From positions 1 through 64,000 of the forward strand of contig NZ_JAGTAS010000021.1 in assembly GCF_025685425.1 (NCBI RefSeq): a stretch of DNA of 64,000 nt. The letters run 5' to 3'. The stretch is from Terriglobus albidus (GTDB lineage: Bacteria > Acidobacteriota > Terriglobia > Terriglobales > Acidobacteriaceae). Shown here piece by piece: positions 51,547 to 58,754 of the stretch (the first letter of the stretch is position 1; the number at the start of each line of letters is the position of its first letter). Made by a program: the position numbers and the translations under genes. The notes under the pieces are model-generated. The model was not told where the DNA came from and did no database searches. It saw nothing but the letters and a program-made list of their open reading frames with translations.

Positions 51547-51680
51547 TATAGAGCGGGCCTTCAGCTCTTTAGGATCTTGTGGGCGCCGAAACCTGGGGCG
51601 TTGCCCCAGGCTGGCATAGAACGCGCCTTTCCACCCCAATGAACAAGTTCATTTGGGGATCCCGGCCTTCAGCGCTTAGA
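51547..51680 (+). repeat. GC-rich hairpin repeat, copy 4, interrupted by a ~40-base hairpin insertion
   Basis: Same unit as at 38725 but the right part is split between CGCGCC and TTCAGCGCT by about 40 bases carrying their own hairpin, CCCCAATGAAC-AA-GTTCATTTGGGG (51634-51658). It lies in the 346-base gap 51502-51847, in which no gene is seen. Confidence 0.6.
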
Positions 51681-51847
51681 ACGGGGCACCTTTCGTTTGT
51701 CATCCTGAGCACAGCGAAGGACCTGCTTTTTACTACAGCTTCCTAACCTCGGGTGCCCCATCCTCACGGAGTCAGGGTGGGTAAGGAAATCCAACCTCCC
51801 TGACCGAAACCGCGAAACGAATCCCTTTAGTTTCCGTTAGGGAACCG

Positions 51848-52126
51848 CTACTTCGGTGTCCCCGTCGATGGATCGATGATGGTTGAGATCTCGGTGATCT
51901 TGGTTGCCGGGAATCCGCTGATTTCTGCGTGACGGCGAATCACTGCTTCGTCCTTGGCCAGATAGATGCAAAAGGTCTTGTCAGCGGTGACGTAGGAGTG
52001 TACCCATTGAATGTCCGGACCGAGCTGCGCCAGCGCGGCGTTGGAGGTAGCCGCCGCATCGCAGAGCTGCCCGGAATTCAGGGAACCGACCTTGGGAATA
52101 TCGCGTTCTATCAGATAGCGCTTCAT
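51848..52126 (-). CDS. DUF4242 domain protein
   Basis: A 92-residue protein of the DUF4242 (nickel-binding-protein-like) family: MKRYLIERDIPKVGSLN at the start, IQWVHSYVTADKTFCIYLA and EAVIRRHAEISGFPATKITEI are the conserved ferredoxin-like-fold strands. The family is small and soluble with unproven function. The start at ATG 52126, with GGAGC ahead, gives the standard family N-terminus. Divergent from a GlxA-type regulator, which may control it. Confidence 0.85.
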   Translation of the reverse strand: MKRYLIERDIPKVGSLNSGQLCDAAATSNAALAQLGPDIQWVHSYVTADKTFCIYLAKDEAVIRRHAEISGFPATKITEISTIIDPSTGTPK

Positions 52127-52193
52127 GTTTTTGTTGCTCCTATTGTTGATTGGTTCTTGTCCGAATCCAATCCTAGGCAATGGAGTACGGCGT

Positions 52194-53213
52194 ATGAAGT
52201 GGCAGATAGGCCAATGTGCGGCGGTGAAACAGCCAATGATTGACGTCACTATCTACTTTCCGCAAGGGATGTTTTCTTCCACGGCGATTGGGCCGATGGA
52301 GGTGTTTCGCCATAGCGGAAGTCTGTGGAACCTGTGTAGCGGTACAGCCGTAGAGACTCGGTTCCAGGTAACGACGGTATCGATGGATGGCCGGGCAGTG
52401 GAGTGTGATGGCCCGCTGCGCATTGAGCCGATGGGATCGATCCACGATGTCTCGAAGGCCGATGTGATTCTGATTCCATCCACCGGACTTGGTTTGGAAG
52501 ATGTTGTCGAACGTAACCGTGATGTGGTGCCATGGCTGCACCGTTGGCGCGAGCGCGGTGCTGCGATTGCCAGCGTGTGTTCCGGCGTGGGGCTGGTGGC
52601 GGCGACAGGTCTGCTGGATGGAAGGCGGGCGACTACGCACTGGGGGCTGGCGGCGAAGCTCCGCACCCTGTATCCCCGCGTGTTGTGGATGCCGGAGTAT
52701 ATGGTCACGGAAGATGACAACCTCTTCTGCGGTGGAGGCGTGCATGCCTCTCTGGATCTGAGCCTGTACCTGGTGGAGCGTTTCTGCGGGCACGAGATTG
52801 CGCTGCAGAGCGCACGGGCAATGTCGATTGAGACCAGACGTGCATGGCAGGCCGGTTTTGCCATCGCTCCTCTCAAACTGGAGCATGGGGATGCCGGTGT
52901 GCAGCGGGCGCAGGAATGGATGCACAGCCACTTCCACCATGGATCGACGGTGGAGGCGGCGCATCACGCAGGCATGAGCGAACGCAACTTTGCCAGGCGC
53001 TTCAAGCAGGCGACGGGTGACTCTCCGCTCGAGTATCAGCAGAAGCTGCGCGTGGCTGCGGCCAAGCGATTGCTCGAGAATCCTTCGCAGACGATCGAGG
53101 AGGTCAGCCAGGCGGTGGGTTATGGCGATGTCGCTTTCTTCCGGACGGTCTTCCAGCGACACGCGGGATGCTCGCCTGCGGCGTATCGTCGGCGATTCGA
53201 TATCGCGTCGTGA
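52194..53213 (+). CDS. GlxA family transcriptional regulator (DJ-1/PfpI plus AraC domains)
   Basis: A 339-residue regulator. Residues about 15-200 are a DJ-1/PfpI-like domain with the nucleophile-elbow motif SVCSGVGLVAATGLLDGRRAT; residues about 230-335 are an AraC helix-turn-helix pair (TVEAAHHAGMSERNFARRFKQATG and TIEEVSQAVGYGDVAFFRTVFQRHAGCSPAAYR). GlxA proteins sense metabolites or oxidants through the first domain. ATG 52194 follows GGAG; Met at 52236 is an alternative. Probably controls the divergent DUF4242 gene. Confidence 0.9.
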   Translation: MKWQIGQCAAVKQPMIDVTIYFPQGMFSSTAIGPMEVFRHSGSLWNLCSGTAVETRFQVTTVSMDGRAVECDGPLRIEPMGSIHDVSKADVILIPSTGLGLEDVVERNRDVVPWLHRWRERGAAIASVCSGVGLVAATGLLDGRRATTHWGLAAKLRTLYPRVLWMPEYMVTEDDNLFCGGGVHASLDLSLYLVERFCGHEIALQSARAMSIETRRAWQAGFAIAPLKLEHGDAGVQRAQEWMHSHFHHGSTVEAAHHAGMSERNFARRFKQATGDSPLEYQQKLRVAAAKRLLENPSQTIEEVSQAVGYGDVAFFRTVFQRHAGCSPAAYRRRFDIAS

Positions 53214-53216
53214 GCG

Positions 53217-53261
53217 ATTCGAGCTTCGCTCGAACGTCCCAACCATCGCTGGTGCGATGGA
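53217..53261. terminator. Double hairpin after glxA-like gene
   Basis: TTCGAGC-TTC-GCTCGAA (7-bp stem) is followed by CCATCG-CTGGTG-CGATGG. The first hairpin with flanks ATTCGAG...AACGTCCCA is repeated exactly at 56407-56431, where it is again followed by a second hairpin of different sequence. Here it separates two convergent genes. Confidence 0.6.
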
Positions 53262-53291
53262 TGGGGCACCCGGCGTAGGGGCGCTCAGAAT

Positions 53292-53726
53292 TCAGAGCGA
53301 GATCTGGATGAGTTGCTGCAGCACGGGCATGGCGGCGACGTCGGCCAGCGTGTACTGGTCGAGCTCGCGGAAGAAAGCCTCATACGCGCGGTCCAGCGCT
53401 TCTTTCAGCGTGCATGCGGAGCGTAGCGGGCAGGCCTGCGTAAAGCAGTCGATGACGTCGTGCGAGGGCTCGGTGGTGCGCAGAATCTCGCCAATGCGGA
53501 CGTCTTCGGGGCGCCGTGAGAGGCGAAGTCCGCCTCCCTTGCCCTTGGTGGTAGTTAGCCAGCCCTTGCGGCCGAGCTGGTGCGTGACCTTCACCATGTG
53601 GGTGTAGGGCACGTTGAAGAGTTCGGAGACGGCGCGGACGGTTGCCGTCGTCTCCATCGGTTTGTCATGGCCGGCAAGGTAGAGCAGCAGACGTAGTGCG
53701 AGATCGGAAAATCGGGTCAGTTGCAT
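53292..53726 (-). CDS. nsrR: Rrf2 family regulator, NsrR-like (nitric oxide sensing)
   Basis: A 144-residue Rrf2 protein. The N-terminus MQLTRFSDLALRLLLYLA is NsrR-like, the winged helix includes FNVPYTHMVKVTHQLGRKGWL, and three cysteines in CFTQACPLRSAC (Cys94, 99, 105) have the same 5- and 6-residue spacing as the iron-sulfur ligands of E. coli NsrR. The cluster is expected to react with nitric oxide and release repression. The adjacent globin gene upstream on the same strand is the natural target. No NsrR-type inverted repeat was identified by eye. Confidence 0.85.
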   Translation of the reverse strand: MQLTRFSDLALRLLLYLAGHDKPMETTATVRAVSELFNVPYTHMVKVTHQLGRKGWLTTTKGKGGGLRLSRRPEDVRIGEILRTTEPSHDVIDCFTQACPLRSACTLKEALDRAYEAFFRELDQYTLADVAAMPVLQQLIQISL

Positions 53727-53744
53727 CGAGTTCGACTCTCGTCA

Positions 53745-53858
53745 TAAAGAATTTTCCCTGTAGGGGTAGAGTAGGGCTTCCGCATCTATGGGCGTTTTCC
53801 GCTATTAAACGCCGCTGCACGCCCTCTCCGGGATACCTGGTAACAGGGAAAATGCTCT
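53745..53858 (+). repeat. 114-bp palindromic intergenic element, copy 2
   Basis: Terminal repeats AAGAATTTTCCCTGT (left, slightly decayed) and ACAGGGAAAATGCTCT (right), with the internal GGCGTTT/AAACGCC stem. It lies between the co-directional globin and nsrR-like genes, opposite in orientation to the gene upstream compared with copies 1 and 3. Confidence 0.75.
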
Positions 53859-53887
53859 AGTACTGCTGCTCCTGGGCTTGCCTGAAG

Positions 53888-54364
53888 TTAGACAGCAGCG
53901 ACTTCTTCTTCTTGTTCCTGTTCTTCTTCCTGCTCTGCGTAGATGGCTGCTTCGTGCCCGATCATGATCTGCGCCAGCTCGTTGTAGGCCACGCTCCAGG
54001 CTTCCAGAATCTCCGGTGTAGCGGCGTCACCGAGAACTTCCTGGATGGCTACGAGCAGATACTTTCCGACGATGGGATAGTGCTCCGGGCGGACCTTGGT
54101 CGCGACGTGACGGTGCTCGATCCTGGAGACTGCGGGACCAAGCAGGTCGAGCCGGTCAAGGTTGCCGGCGTAGGCAAGAATCGCGCCTGCCAGACGCTTG
54201 TGCTGGGCTCCGTTCTTCTGATCGTCCTGGTTGAACATGGGAGCGACCTCGGGATGCGCGGCGAACATGCGCTGGTAGAAGACGCGGGTGATCTCTTCGC
54301 CGTGTTTCGTGAGTGCCGGAATGGTGGACTGGACAAGCAGCTTCTGGTGATCGAGCAAAGTCAT
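53888..54364 (-). CDS. Single-domain flavohemoglobin-like globin with acidic tail
   Basis: A 158-residue globin similar to the heme domain of flavohemoglobin Hmp. All key residues align with an offset of one: Tyr30 (B10), Gln54 (E7), proximal His86, Tyr96 and Glu138. The FAD/NAD reductase domain is absent. A Glu/Gln-rich tail (YAEQEEEQEQEEEVAAV) is unusual. It probably binds oxygen and detoxifies nitric oxide with an outside reductase. ATG 54364 starts the standard globin N-terminus MTLLDHQKLLVQSTIPAL; the longer frame upstream overlaps the TetR gene. The Shine-Dalgarno AGGAG is very close to the start. Confidence 0.9.
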   Translation of the reverse strand: MTLLDHQKLLVQSTIPALTKHGEEITRVFYQRMFAAHPEVAPMFNQDDQKNGAQHKRLAGAILAYAGNLDRLDLLGPAVSRIEHRHVATKVRPEHYPIVGKYLLVAIQEVLGDAATPEILEAWSVAYNELAQIMIGHEAAIYAEQEEEQEQEEEVAAV

Positions 54365-54465
54365 CTCTCCTATGAATTTAATATAACTTTCAAATCTATA
54401 TTCAGGTCGAGAAAAGCTCGATGCGGCAAAATTTCGCGTTCCGAATGGGGACGAGGACGTCTCGT

Positions 54466-55056
54466 CTAATGAGCCTCTGGGATAACCGGAAAGATCGGCT
54501 TGACCAGGGTTTCTATGGTCGCTGCCACTTCTTCGGCAGGCGGGCGATTCGGTGTCTGGATCCACTGTTTGGCGGCGCCGAAGATAGCCCAGGCGACGGT
54601 CGCGGCGATCAGAGTTGTTGGCGTCTCCGGTGGGACCGGGTGCTCCTGAAACCCGTGAAGGATCATGCCTTCGACGACTGGGATGATCGAGGTCTCAAGC
54701 GGCATGGAGGCCAGTTGCTCGGGGCACCCGCCGGTCTGGGAGAGAAAGTCGCAGACACCCAGCGCAAGAGAGCGGAAAACACCTTCGCAGGAGAAAACGA
54801 CGCCACGGCGATCAAGCAACTCTCGGAAGCGGGACTCGGTCATGGCCTGTAGCAGGGCATGCTTATCCGTGTAGTGGAGATAGAACGTGGCCCGGTTCAC
54901 ACCTGCCTGCGCCGCGATATCGCTGATGGAGATGTCGTTGAAGTGCTTTCTAGTCAGCAGGTTGACGAGAGCTCCCTGCAGCATCTGGCGGGTGCGGCGG
55001 ATGCGCGGATCAGTCGGTTGGTTCGAGCAAGGCGCGGCTTGGGTGGCCGGTTCCAT
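54466..55056 (-). CDS. TetR family transcriptional regulator
   Basis: A 196-residue TetR protein. The DNA-binding part is DISISDIAAQAGVNRATFYLHYTDKHALL; the C-terminal part is a ligand-binding helical domain (TTLIAATVAWAIFGAAKQWIQTP) like the AcrR/YxaF type. Divergent from an azoreductase gene with 115 bases between, so it probably represses that gene. No clean palindrome is visible in that gap. The neighbouring globin gene on the same strand could be co-transcribed. Confidence 0.9.
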   Translation of the reverse strand: MEPATQAAPCSNQPTDPRIRRTRQMLQGALVNLLTRKHFNDISISDIAAQAGVNRATFYLHYTDKHALLQAMTESRFRELLDRRGVVFSCEGVFRSLALGVCDFLSQTGGCPEQLASMPLETSIIPVVEGMILHGFQEHPVPPETPTTLIAATVAWAIFGAAKQWIQTPNRPPAEEVAATIETLVKPIFPVIPEAH

Positions 55057-55171
55057 CTGAATTGAGGATAACTCCTTTCTCCTCGCCCGTTGCTTTTGCG
55101 ACAGATGTCGATTATTTAAGAGTCAACAAGTGTTGCTTAATCATCATTTGTCGTAAAGGAGATTCCTGGCT

Positions 55172-55798
55172 ATGCCTACCCTCTTGCGTGTCGACTCCAG
55201 CCCCCTGTACGGAGCATCTGTTTCACGCCAACTGACTGAAACCTTTGAAGCGACCTGGAAGGCGACCCATCCGGGGGGCCAGGTGATCGTGCGCGACCTG
55301 ACTGCGACGGTAATGTGGCCCATCACGGCAGAGTGGGTCGGCGCCGCATTTACGCCCGAGGACCAGCGCAACGCTGAGCAGGTGGAGCTGCTGAAGCTCT
55401 CCGACTCGTTGATCGCTGAGCTGGAGAAGGCCGACGAGTTTGTCTTTGGCGTGCCGATGCACAACTTCGGGGTGCCTGCCTCGTTGAAGCTCTGGATCGA
55501 TCAGGTTGTGCGCGTCGGCAAGACCTTTTCGTATGGAGAAGGCGGACCTAAGGGCCTGCTTGCCGGAAAGAAGGCGACCTTTCTGATCGCGACGGGCGGT
55601 GTTTATGATGCCGGAACGGCGATGGCTTCGCTAAACTTCGTTGAGCCGTATCTACGTTCCGTCTTCGGTTTTATCGGTGTGACCGATACGACCTTCCTCA
55701 CCGCCGGCGGCACCGCTGCGCTGCGGTACGGTAAGGACCGGGCAACATTCCTGCAGCCACACCTGGAAGCCGTGCAGCTTCATGCCCAGAGCGCCTGA
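55172..55798 (+). CDS. azoR: FMN-dependent NADH-azoreductase
   Basis: A 208-residue flavodoxin-fold quinone/azo reductase. The FMN site is made by RVDSSPLYGASVSRQLTE, VFGVPMHNFGVPASLKLWID and LIATGGVYDAGTA. AzoR reduces quinones and azo dyes with NADH and often protects against thiol or quinone stress. ATG 55172 follows AAGGAG. Divergent from a TetR repressor; followed by a DoxX gene with a 114-bp palindromic element between the two genes. Confidence 0.92.
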   Translation: MPTLLRVDSSPLYGASVSRQLTETFEATWKATHPGGQVIVRDLTATVMWPITAEWVGAAFTPEDQRNAEQVELLKLSDSLIAELEKADEFVFGVPMHNFGVPASLKLWIDQVVRVGKTFSYGEGGPKGLLAGKKATFLIATGGVYDAGTAMASLNFVEPYLRSVFGFIGVTDTTFLTAGGTAALRYGKDRATFLQPHLEAVQLHAQSA

Positions 55799-55910
55799 GC
55801 ATTTTTCACTGTAGGTGTAGTGCAGGGCTTCCACATTTATGGGCGTTTTCCGCAATGAAAACGCCGCTGCACGTCTTTTCCGGGATACCCAGCAACAGTG
55901 AAAATGCTCT
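55796..55910 (+). repeat. 114-bp palindromic intergenic element, copy 3
   Basis: Terminal repeats GAGCATTTTTCACTGT and ACAGTGAAAATGCTCT (compensatory change relative to the other copies), internal stems GGCGTTTTC/GAAAACGCC and GTGCAG/CTGCAC. It begins on the azoR stop codon and ends one base before the ribosome binding site of the doxX gene. Confidence 0.75.
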
Positions 55911-55927
55911 AAGGAGAGAAGAGATCG

Positions 55928-56314
55928 ATGAAGATTGTATCCACCATTGCACGTTATCTGCTTGGCCTGATGTTCACCGTCTTTGGCCTGAACGGTTTCC
56001 TTAACTTCATCCCAGCGCCGCCTCCGGCAAATCCGCTGGCGCTGCAATTCTTCGGCGCTGTGAGCATGTCACATTTCGCTGCCTTCTTCTTCGCGGTGCA
56101 GCTGATCGGAGGGCTGTTGTTGTTGTCTGGTTTCTTTGTGCCTCTGGCGCTCACGCTGCTGGCGGCGGAGCTGTATAACATCCTGGCCTTCCATCTGACG
56201 CTCTCGCCCGGCATCGCTCCGGCCCTGGTTGCGGTGGTGTTATGGATCCTGGTCTTCCTGCAATACCGTGAAAGCTTCCGCGGCATTCTTGCAGCGAAGC
56301 CTGCGCAAAGCTAA
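55928..56314 (+). CDS. DoxX family membrane protein
   Basis: A 128-residue protein with four membrane segments, starting MKIVSTIARYLLGLMFTVFGLNGF, the DoxX/DoxD-like signature. Members are often linked to quinone or thiol chemistry. AAGGAG precedes ATG 55928. Gene order with azoR and TetR suggests a quinone-stress operon. Confidence 0.87.
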   Translation: MKIVSTIARYLLGLMFTVFGLNGFLNFIPAPPPANPLALQFFGAVSMSHFAAFFFAVQLIGGLLLLSGFFVPLALTLLAAELYNILAFHLTLSPGIAPALVAVVLWILVFLQYRESFRGILAAKPAQS

Positions 56315-56406
56315 ATTCGCGGTTGCCCCATTCTTCGCGGTGATGTCGCGAAAGATGGGGTAATCGCGCGGAGTAGAGTTCGCCTGTCTCCAGGATCGTA
56401 TCGAGA

Positions 56407-56448
56407 ATTCGAGCTTCGCTCGAACGTCCCATGTCCCTAAGGGACATG
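56407..56448. terminator. Double hairpin between convergent genes
   Basis: The first hairpin is identical to that at 53217 (TTCGAGC-TTC-GCTCGAA with the same flanks); the second is ATGTCCC-TA-GGGACAT. It lies between doxX (plus) and the AlkA-like gene (minus). Confidence 0.6.
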
Positions 56449-56467
56449 GAGCATCCAGTGTATGGGC

Positions 56468-57205
56468 TTACTCCGCCGGCAACTTGCCGGCCGCCAGATC
56501 GCAGGCGCGCCACATGTACCAGCTTGCAACCGAGCACCATGGGCGCCACTTCTTTGCGCGGCGCAACATCTGCTCTTTGGTGGCGAGCAGGTCCGGTGTG
56601 ACCTTCTGCGTTGGCTTCAGGCCGAGAAAGGTAAGCGCGAAGCCTTTACGTACGCCGTAATCATCCAGCGGCAAAACATCAGGACGGCCGAGACGGAAGA
56701 TCAAGAGCATCTCGGCGGTCCATTTGCCGATGCCGCGCACCTGGATGAGATGTTCGATAATTTCCTCATCCGGCATCTTCTTAATCTTTGCCAGTGTGGG
56801 AACGGTGCCGTCGATGGTTTTTGCTGCCAGGTCACGCAGCGCGAGTGTCTTGTTATGCGATAGGCCGGCTTTGCGGAGCTGATCGTTTGGGCAGTCGAGG
56901 ATGTGCTCGGGTGAAGGATGATTGCCAATGCCGCAGACGTGATGAAAGCTCTCGATCATTCGGCTGTGAATAGCGCGCGCGGCGTTGGCATGCACCTGCT
57001 GGTAGATGATGCTTTCGGCCAGTGCTTCAAAGGGCGACTGGCTCGCTGGCAGACGCATGGTGAAGGGGCCCCAGCGCTCAATCAGCCGGCCGAGCTTCGG
57101 GTCAGCGGCAGAGAGTTCGGCGATGGCGCGTGCAGCATCATACGGGGGCTTGTGAGTGCGGCCGGAGCGGGAGCTGGGCATGCTGGAGAGTGTATCGAAA
57201 AGCAT
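56468..57205 (-). CDS. DNA-3-methyladenine glycosylase (AlkA/HhH-GPD type)
   Basis: A 245-residue base-excision repair glycosylase. The helix-hairpin-helix GPD motif is LIQVRGIGKWTAEMLLIF, followed by PDVLPLDDYGVRKG with catalytic aspartate at 181 or 182. The N-terminal part SPFEALAESIIYQQVHANAARAI is typical of the AlkA-like DNA-3-methyladenine glycosylase II group without the N-terminal AlkA domain. Cytoplasmic, removes alkylated purines. Start at ATG 57205; Met9 is an alternative. Confidence 0.9.
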   Translation of the reverse strand: MLFDTLSSMPSSRSGRTHKPPYDAARAIAELSAADPKLGRLIERWGPFTMRLPASQSPFEALAESIIYQQVHANAARAIHSRMIESFHHVCGIGNHPSPEHILDCPNDQLRKAGLSHNKTLALRDLAAKTIDGTVPTLAKIKKMPDEEIIEHLIQVRGIGKWTAEMLLIFRLGRPDVLPLDDYGVRKGFALTFLGLKPTQKVTPDLLATKEQMLRRAKKWRPWCSVASWYMWRACDLAAGKLPAE

Positions 57206-57842
57206 GGCCTGTCTTGGAGCATTCTGCCTGTTGCTTGGCTGCTGATTCTTCCTGATGCCTGCTCCACCGCATGCCGATCTTCATAGCTTCATGGCGCACG
57301 ACAGTTGAAACAGTAGCGGGCAGAGGCGCCGACCGGTTTCGAGTGCGAACCGAGGCGCGAAAGCATAGGCTTGCGCCGACCGCTGGCCGGTTTATGCGGC
57401 AAACAGAAGAGCGAAAGACCTTCTAAGCGGGAGGCTACGGTTTAGGGGTCAGGCAAAGCCCGAAGTTACGTCATCGGTAAATCTCGTTCGGATATCGACA
57501 AATTGTGGCCGAATATCAAACTAAGACCATTTAAGTACGCATTTCAGAGGTTAATCGATGACCGGGGAGTCAGATGTTGTGTCTTTTCTGCCGCTTTACC
57601 CACAGGCTGCACGAGATGTTGTGCAGTGGGGGTGGATGGAATGTTGTCGATTATCGAAGTTATAGATAGAAATGAGGGTTGCCGTGATGGGGGTCACTTG
57701 AAGGGGTCCTGACCCGCTGCTTATACTCAAACTTTCCGAGGCAGGTTTTTCCTGGACAGCACGCTACCCCAAGTCCTGGATGGTCTTCTTCAAAACATCA
57801 GCAACGACTTCTCTTTGACGCAGAGGAAACAGGAACGCACTC
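57206..57842. other. Long leader/intergenic region ahead of the act operon
   Basis: 637 bases without a convincing gene. No tRNA or known riboswitch form was recognised. Its right part carries the candidate promoter at 57698-57726 and, if that is correct, a leader of about 110 bases. The left part should hold the promoter of the AlkA-like gene. Confidence 0.5.
57698..57726 (+). promoter_or_regulatory. Candidate sigma-70 promoter of the act operon
   Basis: TTGAAG and TTATAC are separated by exactly 17 bases. They lie about 117 bases ahead of actA. A GGTCCTGACC-like dyad sits in the spacer and could be a regulator site. Confidence 0.5.
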
Positions 57843-58754
57843 ATGGCGCAAGTTTTTGACCGCAGTTCGAACGCGCTGGCCCGGGCAAGTCTGGTTATTA
57901 CGGGTCTGATCGTGATCGCACTGGGCGTTGCGCTGAACCAGTTGCAGCGCTCTCCGTGGGTAACACGGCAGGGCCAGCGACCGGATCAGCCCGTCCCGTT
58001 CAGTCACAGGCATCACGTTGAGGGTCTTGGCGTGCAGTGCCAGTACTGCCACACCAGTGTGGAGAAGTCGATGTACGCCGGCATTCCGCCGACCAAGACG
58101 TGTATGAACTGCCATGCGCAGATCTGGACGAACGCCGAGATGCTCGAGCCCGTTCGCCAGAGTTGGGCAACCGGCGAGTCCATCAAGTGGACCCGTGTAC
58201 ATGACCTTCCGGACTATGTGTACTTCAACCACGAGATCCACGTGAACAAGGGTATCGGCTGCGCAAGCTGCCATGGCCGTGTGGATGAGATGCCGTTGAT
58301 GTACCAGGAGAACACCCTCCAGATGGAGTGGTGCTTGAACTGCCACCGCAATCCTGGCAAGAACCTCCGCCCGACTAGCGAGATTTACAACATGGCCTGG
58401 GCTGGCCCCTCTGCCGACAAGCCGGTCTACTGCGCCGACACCGGCGTCAGCGGCCCGACCTCGCAGGGTGTGGTCTGCACCACCGAGAAGCCAAACGGTG
58501 TGAATGTCGCCATGCTGCAGGCTGCGGTTCCGAGTGAGAAGAACTCCTCGGCCGGCTACGGCCAGAGTGGAACACAGCTTCAGCCGCGAGCGCTGAGCGG
58601 CGTGGGCGAGACGATGACCTCGACCCCTGTGATCAAGCTTCCGCTCAACTATGTGAAGTTCACCAGCCAGGAAGATCTTGGCAAGTTCCTGACGGACAAG
58701 TACCACATCCGCACTCCGAATGAGCTCTCAAGCTGCGAGGTGTGCCACAGATGA
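57843..58754 (+). CDS. actA: Alternative Complex III subunit ActA (pentaheme cytochrome c)
   Basis: A 303-residue membrane-anchored cytochrome. One N-terminal helix (SLVITGLIVIALGVALNQL) is followed by five CXXCH heme sites: CQYCH (66-70), CMNCH (87-91), CASCH, CLNCH and CEVCH at the extreme C-terminus. ActA receives electrons within Alternative Complex III, which oxidises menaquinol and passes electrons to cytochrome c or an oxidase. First gene of the operon; its stop overlaps the actB start. Confidence 0.93.
   Translation: MAQVFDRSSNALARASLVITGLIVIALGVALNQLQRSPWVTRQGQRPDQPVPFSHRHHVEGLGVQCQYCHTSVEKSMYAGIPPTKTCMNCHAQIWTNAEMLEPVRQSWATGESIKWTRVHDLPDYVYFNHEIHVNKGIGCASCHGRVDEMPLMYQENTLQMEWCLNCHRNPGKNLRPTSEIYNMAWAGPSADKPVYCADTGVSGPTSQGVVCTTEKPNGVNVAMLQAAVPSEKNSSAGYGQSGTQLQPRALSGVGETMTSTPVIKLPLNYVKFTSQEDLGKFLTDKYHIRTPNELSSCEVCHR

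Noticed and set aside
57503-57712. 69-codon frame upstream of actA
   Set aside because: No ribosome binding site, odd composition, and it covers the candidate act promoter.
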